In this document: in pieces, positions 43,737-52,398 of the stretch
Position numbering within the stretch: position 1 is the stretch's first letter
How the letters are laid out: every line of letters begins with the position of its first letter
Assembly (NCBI RefSeq): GCF_900172225.1
Contig: NZ_FWFO01000001.1
Coordinates: 372,001-436,000, forward strand
Direction: 5' to 3'
Length of the DNA: 64,000 nucleotides
Source of the DNA: Falsiruegeria litorea R37
GTDB taxonomy: Bacteria; Pseudomonadota; Alphaproteobacteria; Rhodobacterales; Rhodobacteraceae
Position numbers and translations under genes: made by a program
The notes under the pieces: model-generated
Told to the model about the DNA's origin: nothing
The model's database searches: none
Seen by the model: only the letters and a program-made list of their open reading frames with translations

Positions 43737-46727
43737 ATGACCAATCTGCTTCAGGATGCAGACGAAAAACTCACTTTTGACCAGTACGCTGTGTCAGACC
43801 ATTGGCTGGGCGAGATCGATGAAGATGGTCGACCGATACTATCAACATCCGTTGAGACTGTTTTGGATGTTCCATACGAGCTGGAGTTCAATTTGGCGGC
43901 CAACCTTGCCGCTGATGTTCAGAACGTCACGGTTGAGGTCTTCTTTGGGGGCGAAAGCATTGGGCGCTTTCTTCATGAAGGCGGGGTTTTCGAAACATAT
44001 ACCTTTGAGCTTACTGGAACGGGCGGCACATCGGATTTGGACTTCAAGATTACAGGTGTGAATTCGGGATCAGACGAAGCAATCGATACATCTGGGGTTG
44101 TTCCGTCCTACGAAAAGACGATGAGCTTTCTGGGCTCTGACGTGACTGTCCAAGCCTTCGCGCCAGGACAGAACTTTATCTACCAAGTCCTCAACGGGCA
44201 GTTGGTGAAATTTGATCTTGAAACCAACAGCTACACCGAAGCCGAGACGCCCGCAGCGGTCAACGTCAATGCCATTGGCTATGCGACTGAACAGGATCTG
44301 ATCTACGGCCTTGCCCGCTCGGACGGCGTTGATGCTGTCGGGAAATCCATTTCCCGCAACGATGTCATCGCGATGGATGCAACAGGCAAAACCTATGCGG
44401 CGTCACCTGGCATCATGGGGTCCTACATCGGGGACGTTGACGATCAGGGAAACCTTTGGACGTTCAGTGGAAACTTGAACAGGGCTGTTGTGTATGACCT
44501 GTCCGAAACCAACCCGGACGGCTCGCTGGTCACGCAGACATTGGACCTGCCTTCTTTGGGGATGTCCACCAGGGGCCTCGCCGATTTGGCGTATTTACCG
44601 TCGTCACAGACGTTTTTCGGCGTAGCCCATGGCGGTTCAGCGGGTCAGCCCGGCACTTTGGTGTTGATCGACATTTCCGAAGTCAGCTTTGGTGGTGAGC
44701 CCATGGTGACGACCCAAGAAATCGTGGGGACCATCGTGGATGGCGTACAAAAGTCCGGAATCCCGTCAAGCGCGTTTGGGGCAACCATGGTGGATGGAGA
44801 TGGCAACGTGTACATTGGCGCCAACAACGCCGATCACGATCTTGACCCTTCGACACCGACCCAAGGCGGATTCTACAAGATCACAACCGGGGATGACGGT
44901 GCGCTCTACATGGAACTTCTTGCCGATGCCCCCAAGGTATCGAGCAATGACGGCGCCCTCGACACACGCGGGGTAGATCCGTTCCTTGGGATCGACTCGT
45001 CATCAACCGTTCTGTTGCGCTCGCCCGTTCTGTCGGTTGCTGTCGCAGAAGACGACTATGTGAAGCTGGCCGCAAAGGGTGATGCGGTAACAGTCGATCT
45101 TTTGGCCAACGATGACGTCAGCGATGGAGAGAGCCTGACGCTGACCCATTTGAATGGTGCGGAAGTCGCCGAAGGTGACACTCTCACGCTCGTCAACGGA
45201 GAGTTGGTGACATATCTGGGGAACGGCGTGATTTCGGTATCGCCAGGGAGCACCCCGCGGGATGTCGTCGCCGAGTTGACGTATTCCATCCGCAATGAAA
45301 GCGGCATCACGGACACAGCAACGGTTACATTCGCCACCTCTCCGGTGCAGGGCACGGCCCAGAGCGATCACATGGTCGGGTTCACGGATGCCGATGGCAC
45401 ACACATAGACGGACCAGACGGTCTGAACGACGTGATCCTTGGCTATGGCGGCAAGGACAAGATCTTTGCAGGCCATGGGGATGACGACATCTATGGCGGA
45501 GCTGGCAATGACTTCATCCGGGCGCAAAGCGGCGATGACCTTATCTATGGCGAGGCAGATAACGATGTCCTCGACGGGGGAGCAGGTAACGACACGATGT
45601 TTGGCGGTACTGGCAACGACACATACTTTGTCGATGCAAGTGGAGACGTCGTCTCTGAGGACGGCGGAGATGGGACCGACACCGTAAAGTCAAAAGTCGA
45701 TTTCACTTTGGGCGACGGGTTTGAAAACCTGTGGCTTGCGAAGAGCTCGGCAGCGGATGTCGGCGTCGGAAATTCTCTTCGCAACATGATCGTTGGGGCT
45801 CAAAACGACGACGTCATCGATGGAAAGGATGGCAACGACAACTTGATCGGCGGGGCCGGAGACGACGAAATTCATGGCGGCGACGGGCATGACAAGTTGC
45901 ACGGAAACGACGGCGCCGATGAACTCTGGGGGGGATCCGGGAACGACAAGCTTCATGGCGGATCTGGAAACGATGTCGCCTACGGTGGCGACGGAGACGA
46001 TATTTTGTGTCCGGGCGAAGGCGACGACATCATGTTCGGTGGCGCAGGGCGGGACTTGCTTTCAGGCAACGCGGGCGCAGATACGGCCTATGGCGGTTTG
46101 GGTGACGATACCTACAAGGTTTCGGACGTATTCGACACGATTGTCGAGTACGCAGGGGAGGGACATGACGTGGTGCACGCCACAGCAGATTTCTCTCTCT
46201 CCGACCATGTTGAAGATTTGCTGTTCTTCAAAGACGGCGACTTTGATGGCGACGGAAACGCGCTTGATAATCGTCTGATCGGGAACGTCGGAAACAACGC
46301 GCTGTCGGGGAATGGCGGCGACGACTACATAAACGGAATGATCGGTGACGACATTCTCGAAGGGGGCCTTGGGGCGGACAAGCTCTTAGGGGGCGCAGGA
46401 AACGATCACATAGCCGGAGGAGGCGGTGCCGATACGCTTAGCGGCGGAGAAGGGGCAGACGTAATCAATGGCGGCCTCGGAGATGATTTTCTGTATGGTG
46501 ACGCAGGCTCGGATGTCTTCGAGTTCTCGGTCGATGACGGTCGTGACCTGATCAAAGCCTTCGACACAGCAGAAGACACCCTTCGGTTTCTGGGTGTTGA
46601 ACCAGACGCCATCACCTGGGCCGAAGTTGATCGCGGAATTTCAATTGATTACGGGAACGATGCGTCCGTAGTGTTGGGCGGTTTGACGTTCGATCAAGCA
46701 GACGACATCGAATTCTTCTTCCTTTGA
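43737..46727 (+). CDS. RTX (haemolysin-type) calcium-binding protein
   Basis: 996 residues. Start ATG 43737 with GAGGA upstream. Residues about 130-430 look like a beta-propeller (FIYQVLNGQLVKFDLETNSY; GLADLAYLPSSQTFFGVAHG). A cadherin-like/Ig segment (KGDAVTVDLLANDDVSDGESLTLTHL) follows, then RTX nonapeptides GGxGxDxxx from about 565 to 920. No Sec signal; such proteins leave through type I secretion via a C-terminal signal. No type I secretion genes are in the window. Likely a calcium-folded surface or released protein. Confidence 0.88.
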   Translation: MTNLLQDADEKLTFDQYAVSDHWLGEIDEDGRPILSTSVETVLDVPYELEFNLAANLAADVQNVTVEVFFGGESIGRFLHEGGVFETYTFELTGTGGTSDLDFKITGVNSGSDEAIDTSGVVPSYEKTMSFLGSDVTVQAFAPGQNFIYQVLNGQLVKFDLETNSYTEAETPAAVNVNAIGYATEQDLIYGLARSDGVDAVGKSISRNDVIAMDATGKTYAASPGIMGSYIGDVDDQGNLWTFSGNLNRAVVYDLSETNPDGSLVTQTLDLPSLGMSTRGLADLAYLPSSQTFFGVAHGGSAGQPGTLVLIDISEVSFGGEPMVTTQEIVGTIVDGVQKSGIPSSAFGATMVDGDGNVYIGANNADHDLDPSTPTQGGFYKITTGDDGALYMELLADAPKVSSNDGALDTRGVDPFLGIDSSSTVLLRSPVLSVAVAEDDYVKLAAKGDAVTVDLLANDDVSDGESLTLTHLNGAEVAEGDTLTLVNGELVTYLGNGVISVSPGSTPRDVVAELTYSIRNESGITDTATVTFATSPVQGTAQSDHMVGFTDADGTHIDGPDGLNDVILGYGGKDKIFAGHGDDDIYGGAGNDFIRAQSGDDLIYGEADNDVLDGGAGNDTMFGGTGNDTYFVDASGDVVSEDGGDGTDTVKSKVDFTLGDGFENLWLAKSSAADVGVGNSLRNMIVGAQNDDVIDGKDGNDNLIGGAGDDEIHGGDGHDKLHGNDGADELWGGSGNDKLHGGSGNDVAYGGDGDDILCPGEGDDIMFGGAGRDLLSGNAGADTAYGGLGDDTYKVSDVFDTIVEYAGEGHDVVHATADFSLSDHVEDLLFFKDGDFDGDGNALDNRLIGNVGNNALSGNGGDDYINGMIGDDILEGGLGADKLLGGAGNDHIAGGGGADTLSGGEGADVINGGLGDDFLYGDAGSDVFEFSVDDGRDLIKAFDTAEDTLRFLGVEPDAITWAEVDRGISIDYGNDASVVLGGLTFDQADDIEFFFL

Positions 46728-46846
46728 GAAAAATGTGCGCGTCGGTGTTTAACCCGTTCAATGTCCACTTCACATCAGATCGGGGGCAGCGCAGACGCGA
46801 CACGTCTCCAGTCTTGGGCTGTGCCTAGATGAGGAATATCCTGGCC

Positions 46847-47590
46847 CTAGAGACGCTGGTTCAAGAAAGCCAGAACATCCTGATACACACCTTCGTCACG
46901 CGTATCCGAGGTAAGTGTCGAGTGCCCTTTGCCAGGAAGATCAGGGAACCGCTCCATCGACGGTCCCAGTAGCGTTTTTGCAGCGGTCATGTGCGACTCT
47001 CTGCAAATGCTGTCTTTCTGGTAGCGGTACGCTTTCACACACGGAATCGCCTTTTCAGCCTTGCTGGCCTTCACGTTTTGACGTTCGGTTTCGGACAATC
47101 CCAAGGTTTCGATGTTGAAGATGAACGGTGCAGAGGGTTGGCACGCGGCGACAGCTTGCACTTGTGGCTCTGCGATGGCGGCAATCGCGAAACCGCCGGT
47201 CAAACACATGCCGATCACACCAACATTTTCGTCCGGGTGATTGTCGGAAACCTCTTGAACCAATTCCAGAAGCCAGGCGGTGAAGGGGCGCGCGTTTGAT
47301 CCGCCTTCGGCCGAGAACAAGTCACGAAATTCGCGGCTTAGGCAAAAGGCCACCGTCGCCATTTTACCCATGTCTGTCCCTGGCGACTTGAAGATCAGCG
47401 GCATGTAAACCTTGAACCCTTCGCCAACCATATCGCGGCAATACTGAATGAAACTAGGCGACATGCCCGGCAATTCGTGCAGAACGATCAGCGGCCTGTC
47501 TCCGGTCTCGCTCACATAAACTGGCCGCTGGATGGCTGTTCCCATGAACTGTGGGGGTCGAAATTCAGACATGTCCACTTGCTCTGTCAT
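46847..47590 (-). CDS. Dienelactone hydrolase family protein
   Basis: 247 residues. Cys129 in GVIGMCLTGGFA is the nucleophile of the dienelactone hydrolase group; LHELPGM holds the conserved Glu and GKGHSTL the His. Start at 47590 has GGAG upstream; the longer frame is untranslated. Cytosolic. The natural substrate need not be a dienelactone. Confidence 0.82.
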   Translation of the reverse strand: MTEQVDMSEFRPPQFMGTAIQRPVYVSETGDRPLIVLHELPGMSPSFIQYCRDMVGEGFKVYMPLIFKSPGTDMGKMATVAFCLSREFRDLFSAEGGSNARPFTAWLLELVQEVSDNHPDENVGVIGMCLTGGFAIAAIAEPQVQAVAACQPSAPFIFNIETLGLSETERQNVKASKAEKAIPCVKAYRYQKDSICRESHMTAAKTLLGPSMERFPDLPGKGHSTLTSDTRDEGVYQDVLAFLNQRL

Positions 47591-47637
47591 GTTGGTGCTC
47601 CAAAATGGGTGTATTAATCGTACTAAAAATAAGAGAT

Positions 47638-47666
47638 AGCGGACTGATCCCGGGGGAACGTCCGCT
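47638..47666. promoter_or_regulatory. Intercistronic inverted repeat
   Basis: AGCGGAC and GTCCGCT, 7 bp, 15-base spacer, between the DUF900 gene and the dienelactone hydrolase gene. On the minus strand it is followed by ATCTCTTATTTTTAG, so partial termination is possible. Confidence 0.45.
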
Positions 47667-47685
47667 GCCAAATCGCCGTACCCAT

Positions 47686-48636
47686 TTAGTCGACTTTCAA
47701 AACCAGGTTCCCTCGATCACCCGGAACCCGCGTGGGGATTTTGTCTCGGTCGATGTCACCTTTTAAGGTGTAGGCCAAATCCCGCATCACCTGAGCGTCC
47801 GAGAAGTACCAATTGTGCGGGCTGTTATCAGGCTCTGGGATTGCTGAGCCATGCCGGTCCCAGTAGTTCCCGCAATTCAAGTCGACAAGCTTGTTCGGCT
47901 CGGGCGCCCTTACCCCGACCCGGCCAGCCCGTCGGGATACACCAATACGCTTTGCGTTCGAAACCGTCAGTACGTTGTCGAACGGGTTAAAGTAGTTGGT
48001 CAGCCGGGCACAGTGACGGTACAGCGAAGAGGTTTTGGATCGCCCTTCTTCCATCGACTTGGCCGATACGTCCGCCCCCCAAAACACAATCTGAGAAACA
48101 GACCATGATTGGGCCGCAATCGCTGGGCGATCATCGGCGTCATCGAAGGCCTCGCGCACCACGTAGCAGCCCATCGAATGCGCCACGACATGCGTGTTGA
48201 TCCGACAATCAGGGGTCTGTAGCGCGGCAAACGAACGTATCCCTTCGCTGACCAAACGAAATGCTGTCTGTTTGGCGTCTTGGCGGTCTTCGAGGTAATT
48301 GAGCGGCGAGTCGGCGCTTGGCCAGTCGAACGCGATGACGACGCCATCAAACCCGTTTTCTTTGAGCCCGGCCTTCACAGCCCGCAATCGCCGCAACACA
48401 GTCGAGGTGTCGTGGTTGAAGCCGTGGACGTACATGACGATCTCGCCGTCGGAAAGGCCGTCGTGGGTTCCGGATTTGGCAAGTTCCAGGATTTTGTTGA
48501 TCCATGCCGTCTTGGAAATTTTTTGAGACGGATTCAAGTCAGTCGCAGCATCAGGAACTTCCAGAAAACGCGATGCTCCGGGTTCATTTCCAAACTCACC
48601 TTTCGAGGTGCTACGAACGGAAAAGACATAATCCAT
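47686..48636 (-). CDS. DUF900-type alpha/beta hydrolase
   Basis: 316 residues. YVHGFNHDTSTVLRR oxyanion region and nucleophile Ser154 in VVAHSMGCYVV, matching the DUF900 group of lipase-like enzymes, which often use this VHGFN motif. No signal peptide. AAGGAAT precedes the ATG. Upstream (48637-48789) the spacer is A+T rich. Substrate unknown. Confidence 0.78.
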   Translation of the reverse strand: MDYVFSVRSTSKGEFGNEPGASRFLEVPDAATDLNPSQKISKTAWINKILELAKSGTHDGLSDGEIVMYVHGFNHDTSTVLRRLRAVKAGLKENGFDGVVIAFDWPSADSPLNYLEDRQDAKQTAFRLVSEGIRSFAALQTPDCRINTHVVAHSMGCYVVREAFDDADDRPAIAAQSWSVSQIVFWGADVSAKSMEEGRSKTSSLYRHCARLTNYFNPFDNVLTVSNAKRIGVSRRAGRVGVRAPEPNKLVDLNCGNYWDRHGSAIPEPDNSPHNWYFSDAQVMRDLAYTLKGDIDRDKIPTRVPGDRGNLVLKVD

Positions 48637-48789
48637 AATAATTCCTTTCTTGATGCAAAGGGTAAGCGTAAAAATACTTAAAAGAGTGTAAGCGAATTAA
48701 CTCTGATTTTCGGTTTTAACACAATTGAAAATTCCAAGGTAGGTCTCTGTTGTGTCTGCAAATTCATGTTCAGCAAACCATGGGGCTGA

Positions 48790-49716
48790 TCATGGCGCTT
48801 CGGACAGAAAGTCACGAACACTCTGCAATATTTGCTGTGCGTGCGTATAGGCCAGGGCGTGACCCGCGCCGGTCATGATGTGACTCACCTGATCCGCTCC
48901 TGCGGTCCATTGATCGAACAACGCTTTGGCCTGTGGATGTGGAATGGTTGTGTCTTCGGACGCAAAAATGGCCCGAACAGCGACGGGTGACCGTGTAATC
49001 GCTTCGTGTTCTGCCTGCATCCTAGTGGCCAACACACCTTTCAATGAGGACAGAAGAGACGGTAAGTATCCGCGATAGCTCAATTCGCGCATCTGCTTAT
49101 TGGCAATAAGCTGCACCGTTGGATCATCCTTGAAACCCTTTGAGGCATTTTGAAATTGTCGCCGCAGTACGGGCGGCAAAAGCGCCAAGATATGCGGGTC
49201 GGTTAATCTGGGATAGCGCTGGGCAAAGGCCCTAAGTCCCGGTGCGCGAACGGCCATGCCCGCGGGAGCGATCAACAAAAGGCGCTCTACCTGGTGCATT
49301 CGTTCACTCACAAAGCGGGCCGCAATCGCGCCGCCCATCGAATAGCCGACAACGTTCAGAGGCTGGGTGTTCAGCGACAGCCTGTCCAGCAATTCGGTCA
49401 ATTGGTGGGTGAACAGCTTGGCCGTCTGAGCGACCTTCGGTCGGTCCGAGAACCCGCGACCGTATAGGTCGTAAGATAGAACACGATAGCCTTGTGCTCT
49501 TAGCAGGGGTTTCAGAGGATCCCAAACATAGCTTGCCGTTGACCACCCGTGGATACAAATGAGCAGGGGGCGCGTTGCGTCATCGTCGAGTTCATAGTGG
49601 GTCAGACCGTGATTGAGCCGCAGGAATGCCCCAGGTGCGCGGGCACGTGCAGCGCCTGACATGACTTTACGGTTGTTTTCCTTTGCGTGCGAAAAATGCT
49701 TGCTGATAATTGCCAA
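48790..49716 (-). CDS. Alpha/beta hydrolase
   Basis: 308 residues. LLICIHGWSTASYVWDPL, DLYGRGFSDRP, nucleophile Ser126 in VVGYSMGGAIA, and C-terminal GAGHALAY with the catalytic His. Typical small esterase/epoxide hydrolase-like fold; the first 30 residues are basic and not a clear signal peptide. Same orientation as the neighbouring hydrolases, with its own spacer of about 150 bases. Confidence 0.82.
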   Translation of the reverse strand: MAIISKHFSHAKENNRKVMSGAARARAPGAFLRLNHGLTHYELDDDATRPLLICIHGWSTASYVWDPLKPLLRAQGYRVLSYDLYGRGFSDRPKVAQTAKLFTHQLTELLDRLSLNTQPLNVVGYSMGGAIAARFVSERMHQVERLLLIAPAGMAVRAPGLRAFAQRYPRLTDPHILALLPPVLRRQFQNASKGFKDDPTVQLIANKQMRELSYRGYLPSLLSSLKGVLATRMQAEHEAITRSPVAVRAIFASEDTTIPHPQAKALFDQWTAGADQVSHIMTGAGHALAYTHAQQILQSVRDFLSEAP

Positions 49717-49819
49717 AATAATACTCCAATAAATGATTACGTCGATAAGCTCGCAATCATTCGAGTTTGTTTATCAAAGTGATCTGTTGCAAGGCTGGCG
49801 GCAATCCAAAGTTCAGAAT

Positions 49820-50142
49820 TCACGGATTATAAACCAAGTGACGTTGTTTTGGCGTGCCCAGTGTCGATAGTGCATCGACAAGAAGGGCGGGGTGCTCAAA
49901 GGCGGCCAGCTGTCCTGCGCGTGGGACAGCAACAAGATCGCACAGGGGGCGGGAGAGCAGCCACGCCTCGATCGGATCGACACGAAACATCTGATTGTCC
50001 TGCCCATGAAAGAACCGCAATCGATGGGTTTTAGCCACGTGATCAAGCAAAGGGCACCAGTCCGATGTGGGACACGATGAACGCTCATGGTCAGCTTGAG
50101 GGGCTCGCCCATCAGGTGCTCATGGGGCAAAAGATGCTGCAC
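49820..50142 (-). pseudogene. Decayed alpha/beta hydrolase C-terminal fragment
   Basis: FFHGQDNQMFRVDPIEAW and VPRAGQLAAFEHPALLVDALSTLG look like the last two catalytic blocks of an alpha/beta hydrolase, with Gln where His is expected in the AGH motif. The upstream part (GEPLKLTMSVHRVPH) is in another frame, so a frameshift lies near 50060. No N-terminal half is present. Moderate confidence only. Confidence 0.45.
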
Positions 50143-50169
50143 ATGATGGAGTCGCAGCCTATGTTTTCG

Positions 50170-51201
50170 TCAAACCAATGCGGCGTTCAACGTGGCGTGG
50201 AACCGTTGCGCGACTTTGCCAAACCCCTCGTCTGTTCCATGAATTTCATCAACCCAATCAGTGATATCGTTCATGGCACCGCGGCAATCCACGACCCATA
50301 CGTTGTCATGCGTGTCAGCAAGCGAATGGAGCATGTCGTAAAGGTGGTCGATCAGACGGATCACGATTTTGCGACGTAGATCACGCTGAGCCTGCGTTGC
50401 TGTTGGGAACTGGCGCCGATCCAGTGGTTGCCCAAGCCATTCGTTATTGGCGGCATGGATGGGATTGCGCGGATCGTTGGATACATGCGGATAGGGGAAC
50501 GTATAATCGTAACCATGCACAATGATGGGCAACGTCTGTAAGCCTGGCTCGTTGTGCACGTCGTTGATCACCCGCGTGTAAGCCAGGCGCAGCGCATCCA
50601 GTCGCGAAGACAGGACTGCGGCGTTGATGTGCACATCGATGTTTGTTTCGTCGCCGTTGAATTCGTTGATAATGTCAAAAAGCGCGGACTTGCCAGTGAC
50701 AGGGTCCTCTCCGATGACGTCGTTGCCGGCAGCTGAGAACAAAAAGGCACGCACCACGTCTTTTTGCTGGCGCAGGTTGGTCATGTATTCTCGCCCTCCC
50801 GATTGCTCGGGTCCGTCCACCATGTTTTCGGCCGTATCCCCTGCCGCCGCAAGGGAGAGAATGGCGTACTTGCTTGAAAGATGATCGACAATCTCGTCAA
50901 TCAGAATGGGGAACTGGAACCAACTGTCACCTTCGGCAACCAGGACGGGTTTGTGGCGGCTGAAGATGCGATCAAGATTGAATGACAGCCGCCGAGCCGT
51001 GCGCTCGATGCCATTCCCGGCCTGCATGGCATTTTCAAGCTGAATGTCGTCGGGAATGTCCACGACAAGCTCGGGGTTGGGAACAATGCGAAAATCGAAT
51101 CCGTTTTCGCCTGGGATCACGTTGGAGTAAGCCCGAAACTCTTTTCGTCTATTTCGATTGGCTGAAAGGGACACATAGGTGTCGTATGAAATTTTGTCCA
51201 T
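50170..51201 (-). CDS. SGNH/GDSL-type hydrolase
   Basis: 343 residues. Block I AEGDSWFQFP with Ser93, AAAGDT near 121, AAGND near 158-161, and DEIHGTDEGF with Asp318/His321. All four SGNH blocks are therefore present. No signal peptide, which is unusual for this esterase group. Start ATG 51201. Divergent from the trypsin-like protease, sharing a 75-base A+T-rich promoter. Confidence 0.75.
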   Translation of the reverse strand: MDKISYDTYVSLSANRNRRKEFRAYSNVIPGENGFDFRIVPNPELVVDIPDDIQLENAMQAGNGIERTARRLSFNLDRIFSRHKPVLVAEGDSWFQFPILIDEIVDHLSSKYAILSLAAAGDTAENMVDGPEQSGGREYMTNLRQQKDVVRAFLFSAAGNDVIGEDPVTGKSALFDIINEFNGDETNIDVHINAAVLSSRLDALRLAYTRVINDVHNEPGLQTLPIIVHGYDYTFPYPHVSNDPRNPIHAANNEWLGQPLDRRQFPTATQAQRDLRRKIVIRLIDHLYDMLHSLADTHDNVWVVDCRGAMNDITDWVDEIHGTDEGFGKVAQRFHATLNAALV

Positions 51202-51276
51202 TTGAAATAACCTTGCAAATTGATGGCCGTATTTTAGGCTAAGCGCATTATACACAAAATTGAATTGAGAAATCAC

Positions 51277-52356
51277 ATGGCAATTTCACCGCGTGACTTG
51301 GGATTGGAGAATATTCAGGAAAGCCTGGACCGCCTTTCAGTGCGCAAGGATAAGTGGCGGAAAGCCTTGCAGAAAATTGCAAGAGGGAACGGCCACTCGG
51401 CAGAGAGTGCCGACCGTCGACTGAAGGCAGAATTGCGCCAAAGGGCGATGGATGAAATCGAATCACCTGAACCGCAGAAGTTCCTGCAATTGACCCCCGG
51501 CCTGGGGCAGGAAGGGCATATCGGACCCCGCAACAACATTCTGTCCGGAGAGTTTCTGGAGATCGGAATTCTGACAGCGCGATCGGTCTGCCGGATTGCA
51601 CAAGGGCTGAAAACAGGTACGGGTTTTTTGGTAGGAAACAGCGTTGTCGTGACCAATCACCACGTCATCGGGGGTCCGGAACAAGCTCGGAACAGTGTTT
51701 TCGAATTTCTGTTTGATGACAACAGTATAGGGACACCCCGCAGCACCGTGAGTTTTGTCGCGGATGTGGATCACTTCTTTTGGAGCGATGAAGACCTGGA
51801 TATCTGTTTTTTGGGCCTGCAAGGTTTGGCGGATATCAAATCCTTTGGCTGGCTGCCGCTGTTGCGAGAAGAGGGAAAGGCGTTGATGGGGGATCCCACC
51901 AACATCATTCAGCATCCCGAAGGCGAAAAGAAACGGTTGGTCGTGCATGACAGTATTTTTGCGCTTGTCGACAACGGAACCGACGCCGATGCGTTCTGTT
52001 GGTATACGGGGGACACCAACCAGGGCAGTTCGGGATCGCCAGTGCTGAACAGCCGATGGGAGGTTTTGGCAGTTCACCACAAGTCGATCCCCGATACGGA
52101 TGTGAATGGCAATGTTCTTGACGTCAACGGAAAGAAAATCGCCGAAGACAGATTTGCTGAAAATGCGGCCGAGGTTCACTGGCTAGCCAATGAAGGCGTG
52201 CGTGTATCGCGAATTGTGAAAAAGTTTGAGGCAGCCAGCTTTGATAACGAGCAATACACAGCAGTACGTGATGGGTTGTTGGAATTGTGGTCTGATCCTT
52301 TGGTTACGGACCGTGCCCGGATGGCTTCTTTTGAAGGGATGAATGGACAGATTTGA
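51277..52356 (+). CDS. Trypsin-like serine protease, cytosolic form
   Basis: 359 residues. Catalytic His129 in VVVTNHHVIGG, Asp near 175 in DEDLDICFLGL, Ser252 in TNQGSSGSPVLN. The first 80 residues form a charged helical domain (ESLDRLSVRKDKWRKALQKIARG) with no assigned function, and there is no signal peptide. ATG 51277 is chosen over a TTG four codons upstream. Related domains occur in DegP-like and stand-alone bacterial proteases; here no PDZ domain is present. Confidence 0.83.
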   Translation: MAISPRDLGLENIQESLDRLSVRKDKWRKALQKIARGNGHSAESADRRLKAELRQRAMDEIESPEPQKFLQLTPGLGQEGHIGPRNNILSGEFLEIGILTARSVCRIAQGLKTGTGFLVGNSVVVTNHHVIGGPEQARNSVFEFLFDDNSIGTPRSTVSFVADVDHFFWSDEDLDICFLGLQGLADIKSFGWLPLLREEGKALMGDPTNIIQHPEGEKKRLVVHDSIFALVDNGTDADAFCWYTGDTNQGSSGSPVLNSRWEVLAVHHKSIPDTDVNGNVLDVNGKKIAEDRFAENAAEVHWLANEGVRVSRIVKKFEAASFDNEQYTAVRDGLLELWSDPLVTDRARMASFEGMNGQI

Positions 52357-52398
52357 TACTCGTTAAGATTGAATATTTTTGTTTATTAGGAGGGTGTT

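Noticed and set aside
43293-43744. Open frames on either strand before the RTX gene
   Set aside because: No ribosome binding site, motif or family pattern; probably non-coding or unrecognisable debris next to the IS3 fragment.
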